Shown: piece after piece, positions 18,513-27,666 of the stretch | Numbering within the stretch: position 1 is the stretch's first letter | Layout of the letters: each line of letters starts with the position of its first letter | NCBI RefSeq assembly: GCF_004793475.1 | Contig: NZ_SRYZ01000002.1 | Location: 62,001 to 126,000, forward strand | Source of the DNA: Bacteroides muris (ex Afrizal et al. 2022) | Lineage (GTDB): Bacteria; Bacteroidota; Bacteroidia; Bacteroidales; Bacteroidaceae | Direction of reading: 5' to 3' | DNA: 64,000 bases | Translations under genes and position numbers: made by a program | Notes under the pieces: generated by a model | What the model was told of the DNA's origin: nothing | What the model saw: only the letters and a program-made list of their open reading frames with translations | Database searches by the model: none

Positions 18513-19961
18513 TTACTTCATATCGTCGTCCGAGAAGATTTCGTTGGAGATTTTGCTGAAAGTCTTTTCGAAAGCCTTTCCGAAAGACCACTTGGTGCCT
18601 TCTTTCTTTTTCTTCTTCTTTTCTTCCTTTTCGCGCTGCTCTCTCTTGCGATCACGCTCCTTGCGTTCTTTCTCCTCTTTTTCGCGCTGTGCCTTGGCGG
18701 CTCGTGCGGCAGCTTCCTGCTCTTTCAGCGCTTCGTCGTCCACGAATATGTCGATTGGTTTTGGGGGAATGTTGGCGGCAGGCTGCTGCTGTACCGGCTT
18801 CACCTCTTGCAGGCAGCAATTCTCGTTGCCGGCAGCCAGCAACCCCAGCAGAGTGTTGTGCATGCCGTCCTTCTTGGGCTCGTCGCTGTGTGTGTGGACG
18901 GTGGCCTGTACGAACTTGGCGGTCTTTACCTTTTCAATCTTGCTCACTTTATGGAAAGCTTTCTCAAGATTTTTCAGATTGGCTCCTCCACCGGTGAATA
19001 CGACACCGGAGAAAAGTTTGTCTTCGTAACCGGAAAGTTGTAACTGGTTCCATACGTTGGCAAGGATTTCTTCCGCACGGGCTCCGATGATATTGTTCAG
19101 CAGGGCCACTTCGAGAGTCCGGCCGTCTTCCGACGTACATACGGCAGGGGTCTCGGTGCCTTCTTCCTCCTCGTAGAGGGCGTCGCCGTATTGCAGTTTC
19201 AGCTTCTCGGCATCTTCCTCCTCCATTTGCAGGGAAGTGATGTCGTGGGTAATGTTGTTTCCGCCCAGCGGCAGTACGCTGAGGTAGCGCAGGATATTGT
19301 TCTTATAGACCAGCACGGTGGTGGTGTCGGCACCGAAGTCGACAAGTGCGCAGCCCGAACGCATTTCGTTTTCGGTCAGCACGGCTTTGGCCAACGCAGT
19401 GGGAGCCACGAGCAGGTCGTCGGCAATTTCCACTTTGGCTTGCTCGAAGCTATGCTCGAGGTTCTTTTTCAGTGAGGCGCGGGCCACAATGTTGAGGAAC
19501 TGACCCGTGATGTGCCGTCCGGTAACTCCTACCGGTTCCACCTGCAGTGTATGGTCTATCTTGTATTCTTGCGGGGCTACATCCAGCACACTCATGTCTG
19601 TCAGGGGTACATCACGGTTCTCGTCGCAAATCTCGTCTACCAGCTCTTGCGAAATGATGCTCTCTTCCTCCAGCATACGGCTTACCGCATTCCTCACCGT
19701 GCGTAATGATTGTCCACCGATGCCTACATATACTTTGGCGATGGAGTTGTTCAGCTGGCCTTCCAGCTTGTTGATGATGGAAGTCAGTGCTTGTGCAGCC
19801 TTGTCAATGTTGTAGATGGCTCCTTTGTGTATAAACGGGGATGCCTCTTCGCGTGCATAAGCCAACACCTGGATACTTCCGTCACTGCTCTTCTTTCCTG
19901 CGATACCGGAAATCTTGGAAGAACTCAACTCGATAGCGGCGATGAAATCTGTTGTTGCCAT
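18513..19961 (-). CDS. ftsA: Cell division protein FtsA with long charged C-terminal linker
   Basis: A 482-residue actin-like protein that tethers FtsZ to the membrane. The N-terminal ATPase fold (MATTDFIAAIELSSSKISG) and phosphate-binding loops are present. It is longer than the usual 400-420 residues because about 60 residues rich in Lys, Glu and Arg, beginning near ALKEQEAAARAAKAQ, precede the end. The last segment (WSFGKAFEKTFSKISNEIF) looks like the amphipathic membrane-targeting helix. The linker may act as a flexible spacer between the ring and the membrane. It is preceded by an A/T-rich leader repeat. Confidence 0.93.
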   Translation of the reverse strand: MATTDFIAAIELSSSKISGIAGKKSSDGSIQVLAYAREEASPFIHKGAIYNIDKAAQALTSIINKLEGQLNNSIAKVYVGIGGQSLRTVRNAVSRMLEEESIISQELVDEICDENRDVPLTDMSVLDVAPQEYKIDHTLQVEPVGVTGRHITGQFLNIVARASLKKNLEHSFEQAKVEIADDLLVAPTALAKAVLTENEMRSGCALVDFGADTTTVLVYKNNILRYLSVLPLGGNNITHDITSLQMEEEDAEKLKLQYGDALYEEEEGTETPAVCTSEDGRTLEVALLNNIIGARAEEILANVWNQLQLSGYEDKLFSGVVFTGGGANLKNLEKAFHKVSKIEKVKTAKFVQATVHTHSDEPKKDGMHNTLLGLLAAGNENCCLQEVKPVQQQPAANIPPKPIDIFVDDEALKEQEAAARAAKAQREKEEKERKERDRKREQREKEEKKKKKKEGTKWSFGKAFEKTFSKISNEIFSDDDMK

Positions 19962-19986
19962 ATCTTTTATTTAATTATATATCTTC

Positions 19987-20024
19987 ATTTACAATTTACC
20001 ATTTACCATTTACAATGTACAATT
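19987..20024 (-). repeat. Short tandem leader repeat before ftsA
   Basis: On the minus strand the words GTAAATG, GTAAATT and GTACAT repeat just upstream of the ftsA start. Similar words recur at 20055-20085, so most of the ftsQ-ftsA gap is built from them. It is a member of the leader-repeat family. Confidence 0.6.
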
Positions 20025-20081
20025 GGGTTGCACTATTATGCCGCATGGCTGAATTGTACTTTATACATTGTAAATGTTACA

Positions 20082-20822
20082 TTACTTCTCTCTTTTCGTG
20101 CAGATAATCTGATTATCGAATTCAACGTTAATGCGGGAGTATTTGTTCCAGCCTACCTGGTTTAATCCTCTTTCGTAGAATGCTTTTACACGTTTCAGTT
20201 TCTTTTCAAAATCGGCCATTTTACCCAAGTAGATGAGATGGTCGCCGACGCGTGGCACTAATTCTATGTTTTTGCCCGGCAGCACATGAATCTGTTCAAT
20301 TTGTGCATTCCAAAAAGAATTCTTCTGCAAAAATACACCAAACTTATATAAATCCCTCATGGCAAACGACTTTTCTACGTTTCCGGTCACTATGGCAAGG
20401 TGTGCAATGCACTTTGCATCGGGAGGCATTACAGTGCCTTTGTTGTCCAGATAGTAGTTCTCGCCATTGGCGCTCATCACGCGCAGGATAGGGATGCGCT
20501 GGGTCACTTCGATGCAAAGCTTGCCGCTTGGAGTTTTGTAACATTCCGCCTGGTCGATGAGGGGATGTTTGGCGAGTTCGCGTTCTAAAGTCTTGGTGCG
20601 CACGCGCTTCAAATCTTTCCCAATGGGGCTGATGCCTTTCTTTTCCAGCAGGGTAGCTACTTCCTTCTTCGTGATGAAGCCCGCATATATCGTGTCCTCT
20701 ATCACCAGCTCCATGTCATGGCACACTTGGGAGGCCGGTTTGCGGTTTAAGGTAGTGACAGCCACCACCAGATAGGCAATAACAAGCAACAGAACGATAG
20801 AAAGTAGAATCCTTTTAATCAT
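20082..20822 (-). CDS. ftsQ: Cell division protein FtsQ (DivIB-like)
   Basis: I start at the ATG at 20822, giving 246 residues (MIKRILLSIVLLL...). An in-frame ATG at 20861 would add 13 residues and overlap murC further. One N-terminal membrane segment is followed by a POTRA-type region (THE start of which reads YAGFITKKEVATLLE) and the FtsQ beta-domain outside the membrane. It links early and late divisome proteins through FtsL/FtsB. The start overlaps the murC stop by 8 bp (ATGATTAA), suggesting coupling. Sequence similarity in this family is low, so position in the cluster carries weight. Confidence 0.85.
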   Translation of the reverse strand: MIKRILLSIVLLLVIAYLVVAVTTLNRKPASQVCHDMELVIEDTIYAGFITKKEVATLLEKKGISPIGKDLKRVRTKTLERELAKHPLIDQAECYKTPSGKLCIEVTQRIPILRVMSANGENYYLDNKGTVMPPDAKCIAHLAIVTGNVEKSFAMRDLYKFGVFLQKNSFWNAQIEQIHVLPGKNIELVPRVGDHLIYLGKMADFEKKLKRVKAFYERGLNQVGWNKYSRINVEFDNQIICTKREK

Positions 20823-22200
20823 GATACTTCTCTGATAATAGTTTGCTGATTTGGGGCACATAGTTATCCAAGTCTCCGGCTCCCAGCACTACCACTACTT
20901 CGGTGTACTTTTGAGAGAGAAGGCTTAGGACATCTTCTTTCCTGCAGATGCATTTTTCGATGTCGGGGTGGAGATTGTCGTAAATCAACTGGCTCGTCAC
21001 GCCGGGAATCGGTTGCTCGCGGGCAGGGTATATCTCTGTCAGAATCACCTCGTCGGATAGGGAGAGGCTGTCTGCAAAATCCCGGTAGAAGTCGCGGGTA
21101 CGGGTGTACAAGTGAGGCTGGAAGATGACGGTTATCTTCTTGTCCCGATACAGTTCACGGACGGACTTCACGCTTTGGGCTATTTCCTCCGGGTGGTGGG
21201 CGTAGTCGCTGAGAAATACAATCTTGTCATTCTTCAGTTTGAAGTCGAAGCGGCGGTCTACTCCGCGGAAGCTCGCCATACCCTGCTTGATTTCCTCGTC
21301 AGTGGCGCCGCTCAAGTGGGCGAGTGCCATGGCTGCCACACCGTTTTCGATGTTGATGCTGACGGGAACGCCCAACTGAATATTGTTGATGCGAGTGTCC
21401 GGTGCTACGAAGTCGATGAAGATTTCACCGTTTCCGATACGGATATTTTCGGCATGGAAGTCACCCTCGTTGCGTGAGTAGGTGTAGGTGGTTACCCCCG
21501 GCTGTACGTCGGGCTGCATCTCCAGTCCTTTGTGCAGAATCAGAGCACCGCCTGGCTGGATAAGCGTTGTGTAGTGGCGGAAGCTTTCAAGATAGGCTTC
21601 TTTGGTTCCATATATATCCAGGTGGTCGGGGTCGGTGGCAGTAATGACACTCATCCAGGGTGACAACCAGTGGAAAGAACGGTCGAACTCGTCGGCTTCG
21701 ATGACGGTATAGGGACTGGTGGGGGAAAGCAACAGGTTAGTGCCGTAGTTCTTGGCAATTCCTCCGAGGAAGGCAGTACAGCCTACATGCGACTGGTGCA
21801 GCAGATGGGCAGCCATGGTGCTGGTTGTGGTCTTGCCGTGTGTACCTGCCACGCACAGGCCTTTACTGCTGCGGGTGATGATACCCAATACTTGGGAACG
21901 TTTATGTATCTCGAAACCATTTTCGCGGAAGTAGGTCAGTTCGGCATGTTCTTGCGGTACGGCAGGGGTGTAGACTACCAGCGTGCTTGTCTTGTCTTTG
22001 CACGATGTAGGGATAAGGTCGATGTCTTCCTCGTAATGTATTTGTGCACCCTCCGTAATCAGACGTTCGGTCAGGTCGCTCGGCGTACGGTCATATCCGG
22101 CCACCTGCTTTCCTTTGGAAAGGAAATAGCGTATCAGAGCGCTCATACCGATGCCGCCCGCACCGACGAAATAAACGGATTTGATTGTTTCGATATTCAT
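20815..22200 (-). CDS. murC: UDP-N-acetylmuramate--L-alanine ligase
   Basis: A 461-residue Mur ligase that adds the first amino acid, L-Ala, to UDP-MurNAc. The N-terminal Rossmann domain begins YFVGAGGIGMSAL. The ATP loop GTHGKTTTSTM is near residue 115, and DPDHLDIYGT follows in the central domain. Length is normal. The start codon overlaps the murG stop (TAATG) and the stop overlaps ftsQ, so this part of the cluster is tightly coupled. Confidence 0.96.
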   Translation of the reverse strand: MNIETIKSVYFVGAGGIGMSALIRYFLSKGKQVAGYDRTPSDLTERLITEGAQIHYEEDIDLIPTSCKDKTSTLVVYTPAVPQEHAELTYFRENGFEIHKRSQVLGIITRSSKGLCVAGTHGKTTTSTMAAHLLHQSHVGCTAFLGGIAKNYGTNLLLSPTSPYTVIEADEFDRSFHWLSPWMSVITATDPDHLDIYGTKEAYLESFRHYTTLIQPGGALILHKGLEMQPDVQPGVTTYTYSRNEGDFHAENIRIGNGEIFIDFVAPDTRINNIQLGVPVSINIENGVAAMALAHLSGATDEEIKQGMASFRGVDRRFDFKLKNDKIVFLSDYAHHPEEIAQSVKSVRELYRDKKITVIFQPHLYTRTRDFYRDFADSLSLSDEVILTEIYPAREQPIPGVTSQLIYDNLHPDIEKCICRKEDVLSLLSQKYTEVVVVLGAGDLDNYVPQISKLLSEKYHD

Positions 22201-23420
22201 TATTTTAATTGATGATTAGGGTTGGTAATTAACTTCAATACCTCTTTGGCTATGACAGTGGCCGAATTGGGCAATGCCAACCTGGCAATGTTTTCACTTA
22301 AGTCTTTCAGCTTTTGGGGATTGCTAATGGTCTCTAAAGCTATCGGCAATAGTTTGTCTTTCGCTTCTACGTCTTTCACATAGATGGCTGCATCTTTATC
22401 CGCCAGTGCCAGTGCATTCTTGGTCTGATGGTCTTCGGCTACATTAGGCGAAGGAACCAAGATGACCGGTTTGTGCAGCAGGCAGAACTCGGAGATGGAG
22501 CCGGCTCCGGCACGTGAAATCACCAAGTCGGCAGCGGCATAGGCGTTTGCCATATCCTTGATAAAGTCCGTTACGTACAGATTCGGAATGGTGCTGATGT
22601 GCGGATTGCGTACGACTTCTCCCGTGGCGGTCGTAATGGTTTCTCTGACTTGGTCAATGTATATTTTGCCCGTCTGCCAGATGAATTGTACGTCGGGGTG
22701 GGCACGGACAACGTCCAGACTGGCGGTCAGTGTCTGGTTGATGGTGCGGGCTCCCAGGCTTCCGCCCAGGATGAGGATAGTCTTCCTTTCCGGATTCAGT
22801 CCGAAGTACTTTACGGCGTCTGCGTGCAGGATGGAATGTCCGAGCAGGTTCTGGCGTACCGGATTACCAGTCATGATTATTTTTTCTGCCGGAAAAAACT
22901 TTTCCATGCCTTCGTAGGCTACACAAATTTTGCAGGCTTTCTGTGCTAGCAACTTATTGGTGACACCGGCGTAGGAATTCTGTTCCTGTATCAGAGTGGG
23001 AATACCCATTATTCCTGCCGTTTTCAGCGTAGGACCACTGGCATAGCCACCTACACCCACGGCCACTTGCGGGCGGAACTCCTTGATGATGCTCCGTGCT
23101 TTCCACTGGCTCCGTATCAGTTTCAGCAGTACGGAGAAGTTCTTCCACAGATGTTTGCGGTCGAATCCGGCAACGGGCAATCCTATAATCCGGTAACCTG
23201 CATCCGGAACACGCTGCATTTCCATTCTTCCTTCGGCACCTACGAAGAGGATTTCGGCGTCGGGGCACAGCTCTTTTATGGCATTAGCGATGGAGATTGC
23301 CGGAAAGATATGTCCTCCGGTGCCGCCGCCGCTGATGATAAGCCTCACCTTCGACCTCTTCTCCGTAGGGAGGGGGGTAGAGTTGCTTTGGGTGGTATAG
23401 TTGTTTACGTCTTTACTCAT
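22200..23420 (-). CDS. murG: Undecaprenyl-PP-MurNAc-pentapeptide GlcNAc transferase
   Basis: A 406-residue membrane-associated glycosyltransferase that converts lipid I to lipid II. The signature ISGGGTGGHIFPA starts near residue 30, and the donor-binding region SRAGAGSISE lies in the C-terminal lobe. The first 25 or so residues (MSKDVNNYTTQSNSTPLP...) are an extension not expected in MurG, and no ATG lies between them and the core. The DNA encoding the end of this extension resembles a G/C-rich hairpin word found again at 23486-23518. The real start may be a non-ATG codon nearer the core. Confidence 0.94.
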   Translation of the reverse strand: MSKDVNNYTTQSNSTPLPTEKRSKVRLIISGGGTGGHIFPAISIANAIKELCPDAEILFVGAEGRMEMQRVPDAGYRIIGLPVAGFDRKHLWKNFSVLLKLIRSQWKARSIIKEFRPQVAVGVGGYASGPTLKTAGIMGIPTLIQEQNSYAGVTNKLLAQKACKICVAYEGMEKFFPAEKIIMTGNPVRQNLLGHSILHADAVKYFGLNPERKTILILGGSLGARTINQTLTASLDVVRAHPDVQFIWQTGKIYIDQVRETITTATGEVVRNPHISTIPNLYVTDFIKDMANAYAAADLVISRAGAGSISEFCLLHKPVILVPSPNVAEDHQTKNALALADKDAAIYVKDVEAKDKLLPIALETISNPQKLKDLSENIARLALPNSATVIAKEVLKLITNPNHQLK

Positions 23421-23520
23421 ATTCTTGTTTTTCGTTATTTTTGTATTATTGGCATACTCTCCATTACTAAATCATGCTTTCCTCTTCTCCCTACGGGAGA
23501 GGGGTTGGAGGGAGAGGCCG

Positions 23521-24846
23521 TCATTCAAACTCCGTATCATTGTTCAGTGCCTTTGCCGTCGGTTCGGCGGCAGTCTGTGCTTCGCTGTCGGCCGGTTGCT
23601 CCAGGGGGACTGTATTTCCGGCATCCACCAGCATCGATACTTGTGCATCGTGCATCCGTTGTTCTTCCAGCTTGGCTGTATATCGGCTGACACTCAGTAT
23701 CATGCCGATATATATACAGTTGATGATGGTGGAGGTTCCTCCGCGGCTGATAAGCGGTAAGGGCTGTCCCGTAACGGGTGCCAGACCAACAGCCACCATC
23801 ATATTGAACATGGCTTGTGTCACCAGTAGCAAGGCAATGCCTATGACAAGGAAAGCCGGGAAGGTACGGTTGCATTTTTTTGCGATACGTCCCGCCCTTA
23901 TCAGCAGAATGATGTAGAGCAGTACTACGATGGCAGCGGGAAGTAACCCCAATTCTTCTACAATGATGGCGAAGATAAAGTCGGAGTAGGCTTGGCTCAG
24001 GAAGTCCCGTTGAACGGAGTTCCCCGGTCCCTTGCCCAGAATGTGGCTGGTTGCCATGGCTATGCGTGCGTGTCCCACTTGTGCGTCGCGGTCAATGTCG
24101 AATTTGGCTGCGGGCACCTCTTCGGAGCTAACAAATTTCTCGATGCGTGTGCGCCAAGTGTCGAAACGGTGTAGGAAACGGCTGTCCACGTCCTTGGTCA
24201 GTTCCAGGAAAAGCACACCTGCCACGGCGATACCCAAGAGGATGCTTGTCAGTATCGTTATCTTCTTGGCGGCAATGCGTCCGATGAACATCATCAGATA
24301 CACCACTCCGAAGAGTAGCGCTGCAGTGGAGAAGTTCTCCGGGAAGATGAGCAGACAGAACAAACCGGTAATTCCCATGATGTATTTGAAGGCTTTGGGA
24401 TTTGCTCCCTCTTCGGTTTGTCCCCTTGAAAGGTTGTAGGCGGTGGCTATCATCACAGTCATCTTGGCAAATTCAGATGGCTGGAACTGTATGCCAAGCA
24501 ATTTTATCCATCGTCCTGCATCATTGGTCTTTTCGATAACCAGCACTCCGGCTATGCTTAGGTCGTTGCACACCAACAGCATGATTAGGAAAATAAGTGT
24601 AGGTATGAACAGCAAGTAAGGAATGCCTTGAAACCATTTGTAGGGGATGTTGTGGAACAGCACCACGAACAAGGTGCCTATCATTAGGAAGATGGTGTGG
24701 CGCGTGATGGGCCCCCAGTGGTTGCCACTTTGATAGACTAGCGTGCTCGATGCACTGAACACCTCTATTATGGAGATGAGGCAAAGAAAGAGGAAAATCA
24801 TCCAAATCACTTTGTCCCCTTTGAATATGCTCTTTAATAAATCCAA
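23521..24846 (-). CDS. ftsW: SEDS glycosyltransferase FtsW
   Basis: A 441-residue polytopic membrane protein of the SEDS family, which polymerises lipid II at the septum together with FtsI. About ten membrane segments are visible. Family motifs include PSEFAKM near residue 142 and GPGNSVQRDF, then PLISRGGTS near the C-terminal helices. A soluble tail of about 60 residues rich in Ala, Glu and Gln follows the last helix. It lies between murD and murG in standard Bacteroidales order. Confidence 0.94.
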   Translation of the reverse strand: MDLLKSIFKGDKVIWMIFLFLCLISIIEVFSASSTLVYQSGNHWGPITRHTIFLMIGTLFVVLFHNIPYKWFQGIPYLLFIPTLIFLIMLLVCNDLSIAGVLVIEKTNDAGRWIKLLGIQFQPSEFAKMTVMIATAYNLSRGQTEEGANPKAFKYIMGITGLFCLLIFPENFSTAALLFGVVYLMMFIGRIAAKKITILTSILLGIAVAGVLFLELTKDVDSRFLHRFDTWRTRIEKFVSSEEVPAAKFDIDRDAQVGHARIAMATSHILGKGPGNSVQRDFLSQAYSDFIFAIIVEELGLLPAAIVVLLYIILLIRAGRIAKKCNRTFPAFLVIGIALLLVTQAMFNMMVAVGLAPVTGQPLPLISRGGTSTIINCIYIGMILSVSRYTAKLEEQRMHDAQVSMLVDAGNTVPLEQPADSEAQTAAEPTAKALNNDTEFE

Positions 24847-24914
24847 TGCTTCGCAAATTAAAAATTAATAATTAAAGTATTAAAAGTTGCCGTTCTTGTT
24901 ACGGCATCCGTAAC

Positions 24915-26249
24915 TTATAGAGCCCTGACACATGCTTTGAATTGGTCGCCGCGGTCCTCATAGCTCTTGAAGAGATCGAAGGAGGCACAGCAAGGGCTAA
25001 GCAACACAGTTTCACCTTTCTTTGCCAGTTTGAAGGCTGCTTCTACGGCATCCTTCATGCCGGTCTGAACATCAGCTACGGGCAATCCCAGGCGGTCGAA
25101 GAAGTCGTGTAACTTTTCGTTGTGCAATCCCAAATATACCAGGGCGGAACACTTTTCGCGTACAAGGTCTTCGATTTCCGTATAATTGTTTCCTTTGTCC
25201 TTACCACCAAGGATAAGTACGGTTTTGCCAGCCATGCTTTGCAGGGCATACCAGCAGGAGTTTACGTTCGTTGCCTTGGAATCGTTGATGAAGTTCACGC
25301 CACGTATGGTGGCTACTTTCTCCAGCCGGTGTTCCACTCCCTTGAAGTCGGACAAGGCCTTGCGGATATATTCTTTCCGGATGCCGGCTAAATTGGCCGA
25401 GATGCCGGCGGCTAACGAATTGTATAGGTTGTGTGTACCGTGAAGCGCCAATTCCTCCTGCTCCATGTTGAAAGCTATCGGTTCGTTGATTTCCACTTCA
25501 CCGTCTTCCACGTATGCGATGGCCCCGTCTTCCTTTACGGCAGCAAACGGGTAGAGATGGGCGCGAAGGCCATGCTTGTCCAGTTCGCGTTTGATGATGG
25601 GGTCGTCGTTCCAGAAGATAAAAGCATCTTCCGGTGTCTGATTTTGAGTGATGCGGAATTTGGCGTCCACATATTTTTGCATGCAGTGGTCGTAGCGGTC
25701 CAAGTGGTCCGGAGTGATGTTCATCAGTACGGCAATGTTGGCACGGAAGTTATACATATTGTCCAGCTGGAAGGAACTCAACTCAATGACGTAGTAATCA
25801 TGCTGCTCTGTGGCCACCTGCAAAGCCAGACTGTTGCCGATGTTGCCGGCGAGGCCGACGTTCAGGCCTGCACTTTTGAAGATGTGATAAATGAGCGAGG
25901 TGGTTGTTGTCTTTCCGTTCGAGCCGGTGATACAGACCATCTTTGCATTAGTGTATCGTCCCGCAAACTCTATCTCAGAGATGACGGGCGTACCTTTTTC
26001 CTTTAATTTCATAATGAGCGGAGCGTCGTTGGGGATACCGGGGCTTTTCACTACTTCGTCAGCATTCAGAATCAGCTCTTCTGTGTGGTGTTCCTCTTCC
26101 CAGGCAATGCCGTATTTATCCAGCAGTTCCTTGTATTTGTCTTTGATGGCGGACATGTCGGAGACGAACGTGTCGAAACCTTTCACTTTGGCCAGTATGG
26201 CAGCACCTGCGCCGCTTTCGCCAGCTCCTAATACTACAATTCTACTCAT
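24915..26249 (-). CDS. murD: UDP-N-acetylmuramoyl-L-alanine--D-glutamate ligase
   Basis: A 444-residue Mur ligase that adds D-Glu in the cytoplasmic stage of murein synthesis. The N-terminal domain begins VVLGAGESGAGAA, the ATP loop ITGSNGKTTTTSL is near residue 110, and NITPDHLDRYDH and the C-terminal FKGVEHRLE and LSPCCASFDLF motifs follow. Length and motif order are typical. It sits 53 bp after mraY in the cluster. Confidence 0.96.
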   Translation of the reverse strand: MSRIVVLGAGESGAGAAILAKVKGFDTFVSDMSAIKDKYKELLDKYGIAWEEEHHTEELILNADEVVKSPGIPNDAPLIMKLKEKGTPVISEIEFAGRYTNAKMVCITGSNGKTTTTSLIYHIFKSAGLNVGLAGNIGNSLALQVATEQHDYYVIELSSFQLDNMYNFRANIAVLMNITPDHLDRYDHCMQKYVDAKFRITQNQTPEDAFIFWNDDPIIKRELDKHGLRAHLYPFAAVKEDGAIAYVEDGEVEINEPIAFNMEQEELALHGTHNLYNSLAAGISANLAGIRKEYIRKALSDFKGVEHRLEKVATIRGVNFINDSKATNVNSCWYALQSMAGKTVLILGGKDKGNNYTEIEDLVREKCSALVYLGLHNEKLHDFFDRLGLPVADVQTGMKDAVEAAFKLAKKGETVLLSPCCASFDLFKSYEDRGDQFKACVRAL

Positions 26250-26301
26250 AATCTTTATATACTAATATGTCAATGTGGGAAATGTGCGGATGCACCCCGC
26301 A

Positions 26302-27570
26302 TTATCTGATTTTTAATGTTATAATCGTTATCGCTGCCAATACAATCGTCACAATCCAGAAGCGGATGGTGATTTTGGATTCATGGAACAACTTGTCTGG
26401 TTTGGTGAATACCACGCTGCATCCTGGCTCTATCTGGTTCATGGAGGTGCGGAAGTGGTCGTGTATTGGCGTTCGCTTGAAGAGGCGTTGCTTCACGCCT
26501 TTCCGCTTGCCTGCCTTGTAGTAGAAGCGTTGCAGGATGACCGAGAGGTTCTCCACGAGGAAGATACCGCAAAGGATGGGTATCAGCAGTTCCTTGTGAA
26601 TAATGATGGCATATACTGCGATGATTCCTCCAATGGTCAGGCTGCCCGTATCACCCATGAATACTTGGGCCGGATAGGCATTGTACCACAAGAAGCCGAT
26701 AAGCGCACCGATAAAGGCGCAGATAAAGATTACCAACTCTTCTGAGCCGGGAATGTACATGATATTCAAGTAACCGGCATATTCAATGTGGCTCGACACG
26801 TAGGCGAGTATTCCCAAGGTCAGTCCGATAATGGCGGAGTTTCCTGCTGCCATTCCGTCCATTCCATCATTCAGATTGGCACCGTTGCTGACGGCGGTAA
26901 CTACGAAAATCGTGATAATCACAAACAGTATCCAACCTACTGTCTGGGCATGTTCACCCATGAAACTCACTAAATCGGCATAATCGAAGTTATTGCTTTT
27001 GAAGAATGGGATGGTGGTTTGGGTTGCCTTGATTTCTTTGGCGGCATGCACCACTTCTATCTGTCCGTCCGACTTCTCCATTTCTATGTTCTCGCGGATA
27101 ACCACCTGCGGACTGAGGTAAAGAGTCAGTCCGACGATAAGTCCTAAACCTACTTGACCGATGATTTTGAACTTGCCGTGCAGCCCTTCCTTGTCTTTTT
27201 TGAATATCTTGATGTAGTCGTCGGCAAAGCCAAGCGACCCTAACCAGATTGTGGTAATCAGCATCAATATCATATAAATATTGCTCAATTTACCCAGTAA
27301 CAAGCAAGGAATGAGTATGGCAAAAATGATGATGACACCGCCCATGCTGGGTACTCCCACTTTGTTCACACCGAATGGGTCGATGTTGGCATCACGTTGC
27401 GTCTCGGTAATTTGCTTGCGTTTCAGCAGGTTGATGAACTTGTCTCCCCAAATGCTCGAAATGAGCAATGCCAGAATGATTGCCATCAACGAACGGAAGG
27501 ATGTATAGCCGAACATGCCCGCACCGGGGAAGTCATATTTGTCTAACCATTGAAATATGTAGTATAACAT
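26302..27570 (-). CDS. mraY: Phospho-N-acetylmuramoyl-pentapeptide-transferase
   Basis: A 422-residue integral membrane enzyme that makes lipid I from UDP-MurNAc-pentapeptide and undecaprenyl phosphate. The catalytic motifs FADDYIK, NDGMDGMAAG and the C-terminal RTPIHDHF loop are present. It is about 60 residues longer than most MraY proteins because of an insertion around residues 160-200 between membrane segments (rich in Glu, Lys and Thr). That insertion is a Bacteroidetes trait rather than damage. Confidence 0.95.
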   Translation of the reverse strand: MLYYIFQWLDKYDFPGAGMFGYTSFRSLMAIILALLISSIWGDKFINLLKRKQITETQRDANIDPFGVNKVGVPSMGGVIIIFAILIPCLLLGKLSNIYMILMLITTIWLGSLGFADDYIKIFKKDKEGLHGKFKIIGQVGLGLIVGLTLYLSPQVVIRENIEMEKSDGQIEVVHAAKEIKATQTTIPFFKSNNFDYADLVSFMGEHAQTVGWILFVIITIFVVTAVSNGANLNDGMDGMAAGNSAIIGLTLGILAYVSSHIEYAGYLNIMYIPGSEELVIFICAFIGALIGFLWYNAYPAQVFMGDTGSLTIGGIIAVYAIIIHKELLIPILCGIFLVENLSVILQRFYYKAGKRKGVKQRLFKRTPIHDHFRTSMNQIEPGCSVVFTKPDKLFHESKITIRFWIVTIVLAAITIITLKIR

Positions 27571-27666
27571 GATTCTAATTATTTAATTGTTTTAATGTGC
27601 CGATATGCTAATTAATAAGGAATGCGGTTTTCTACAATACCACATGGCTATTGGCACATTGGTATA

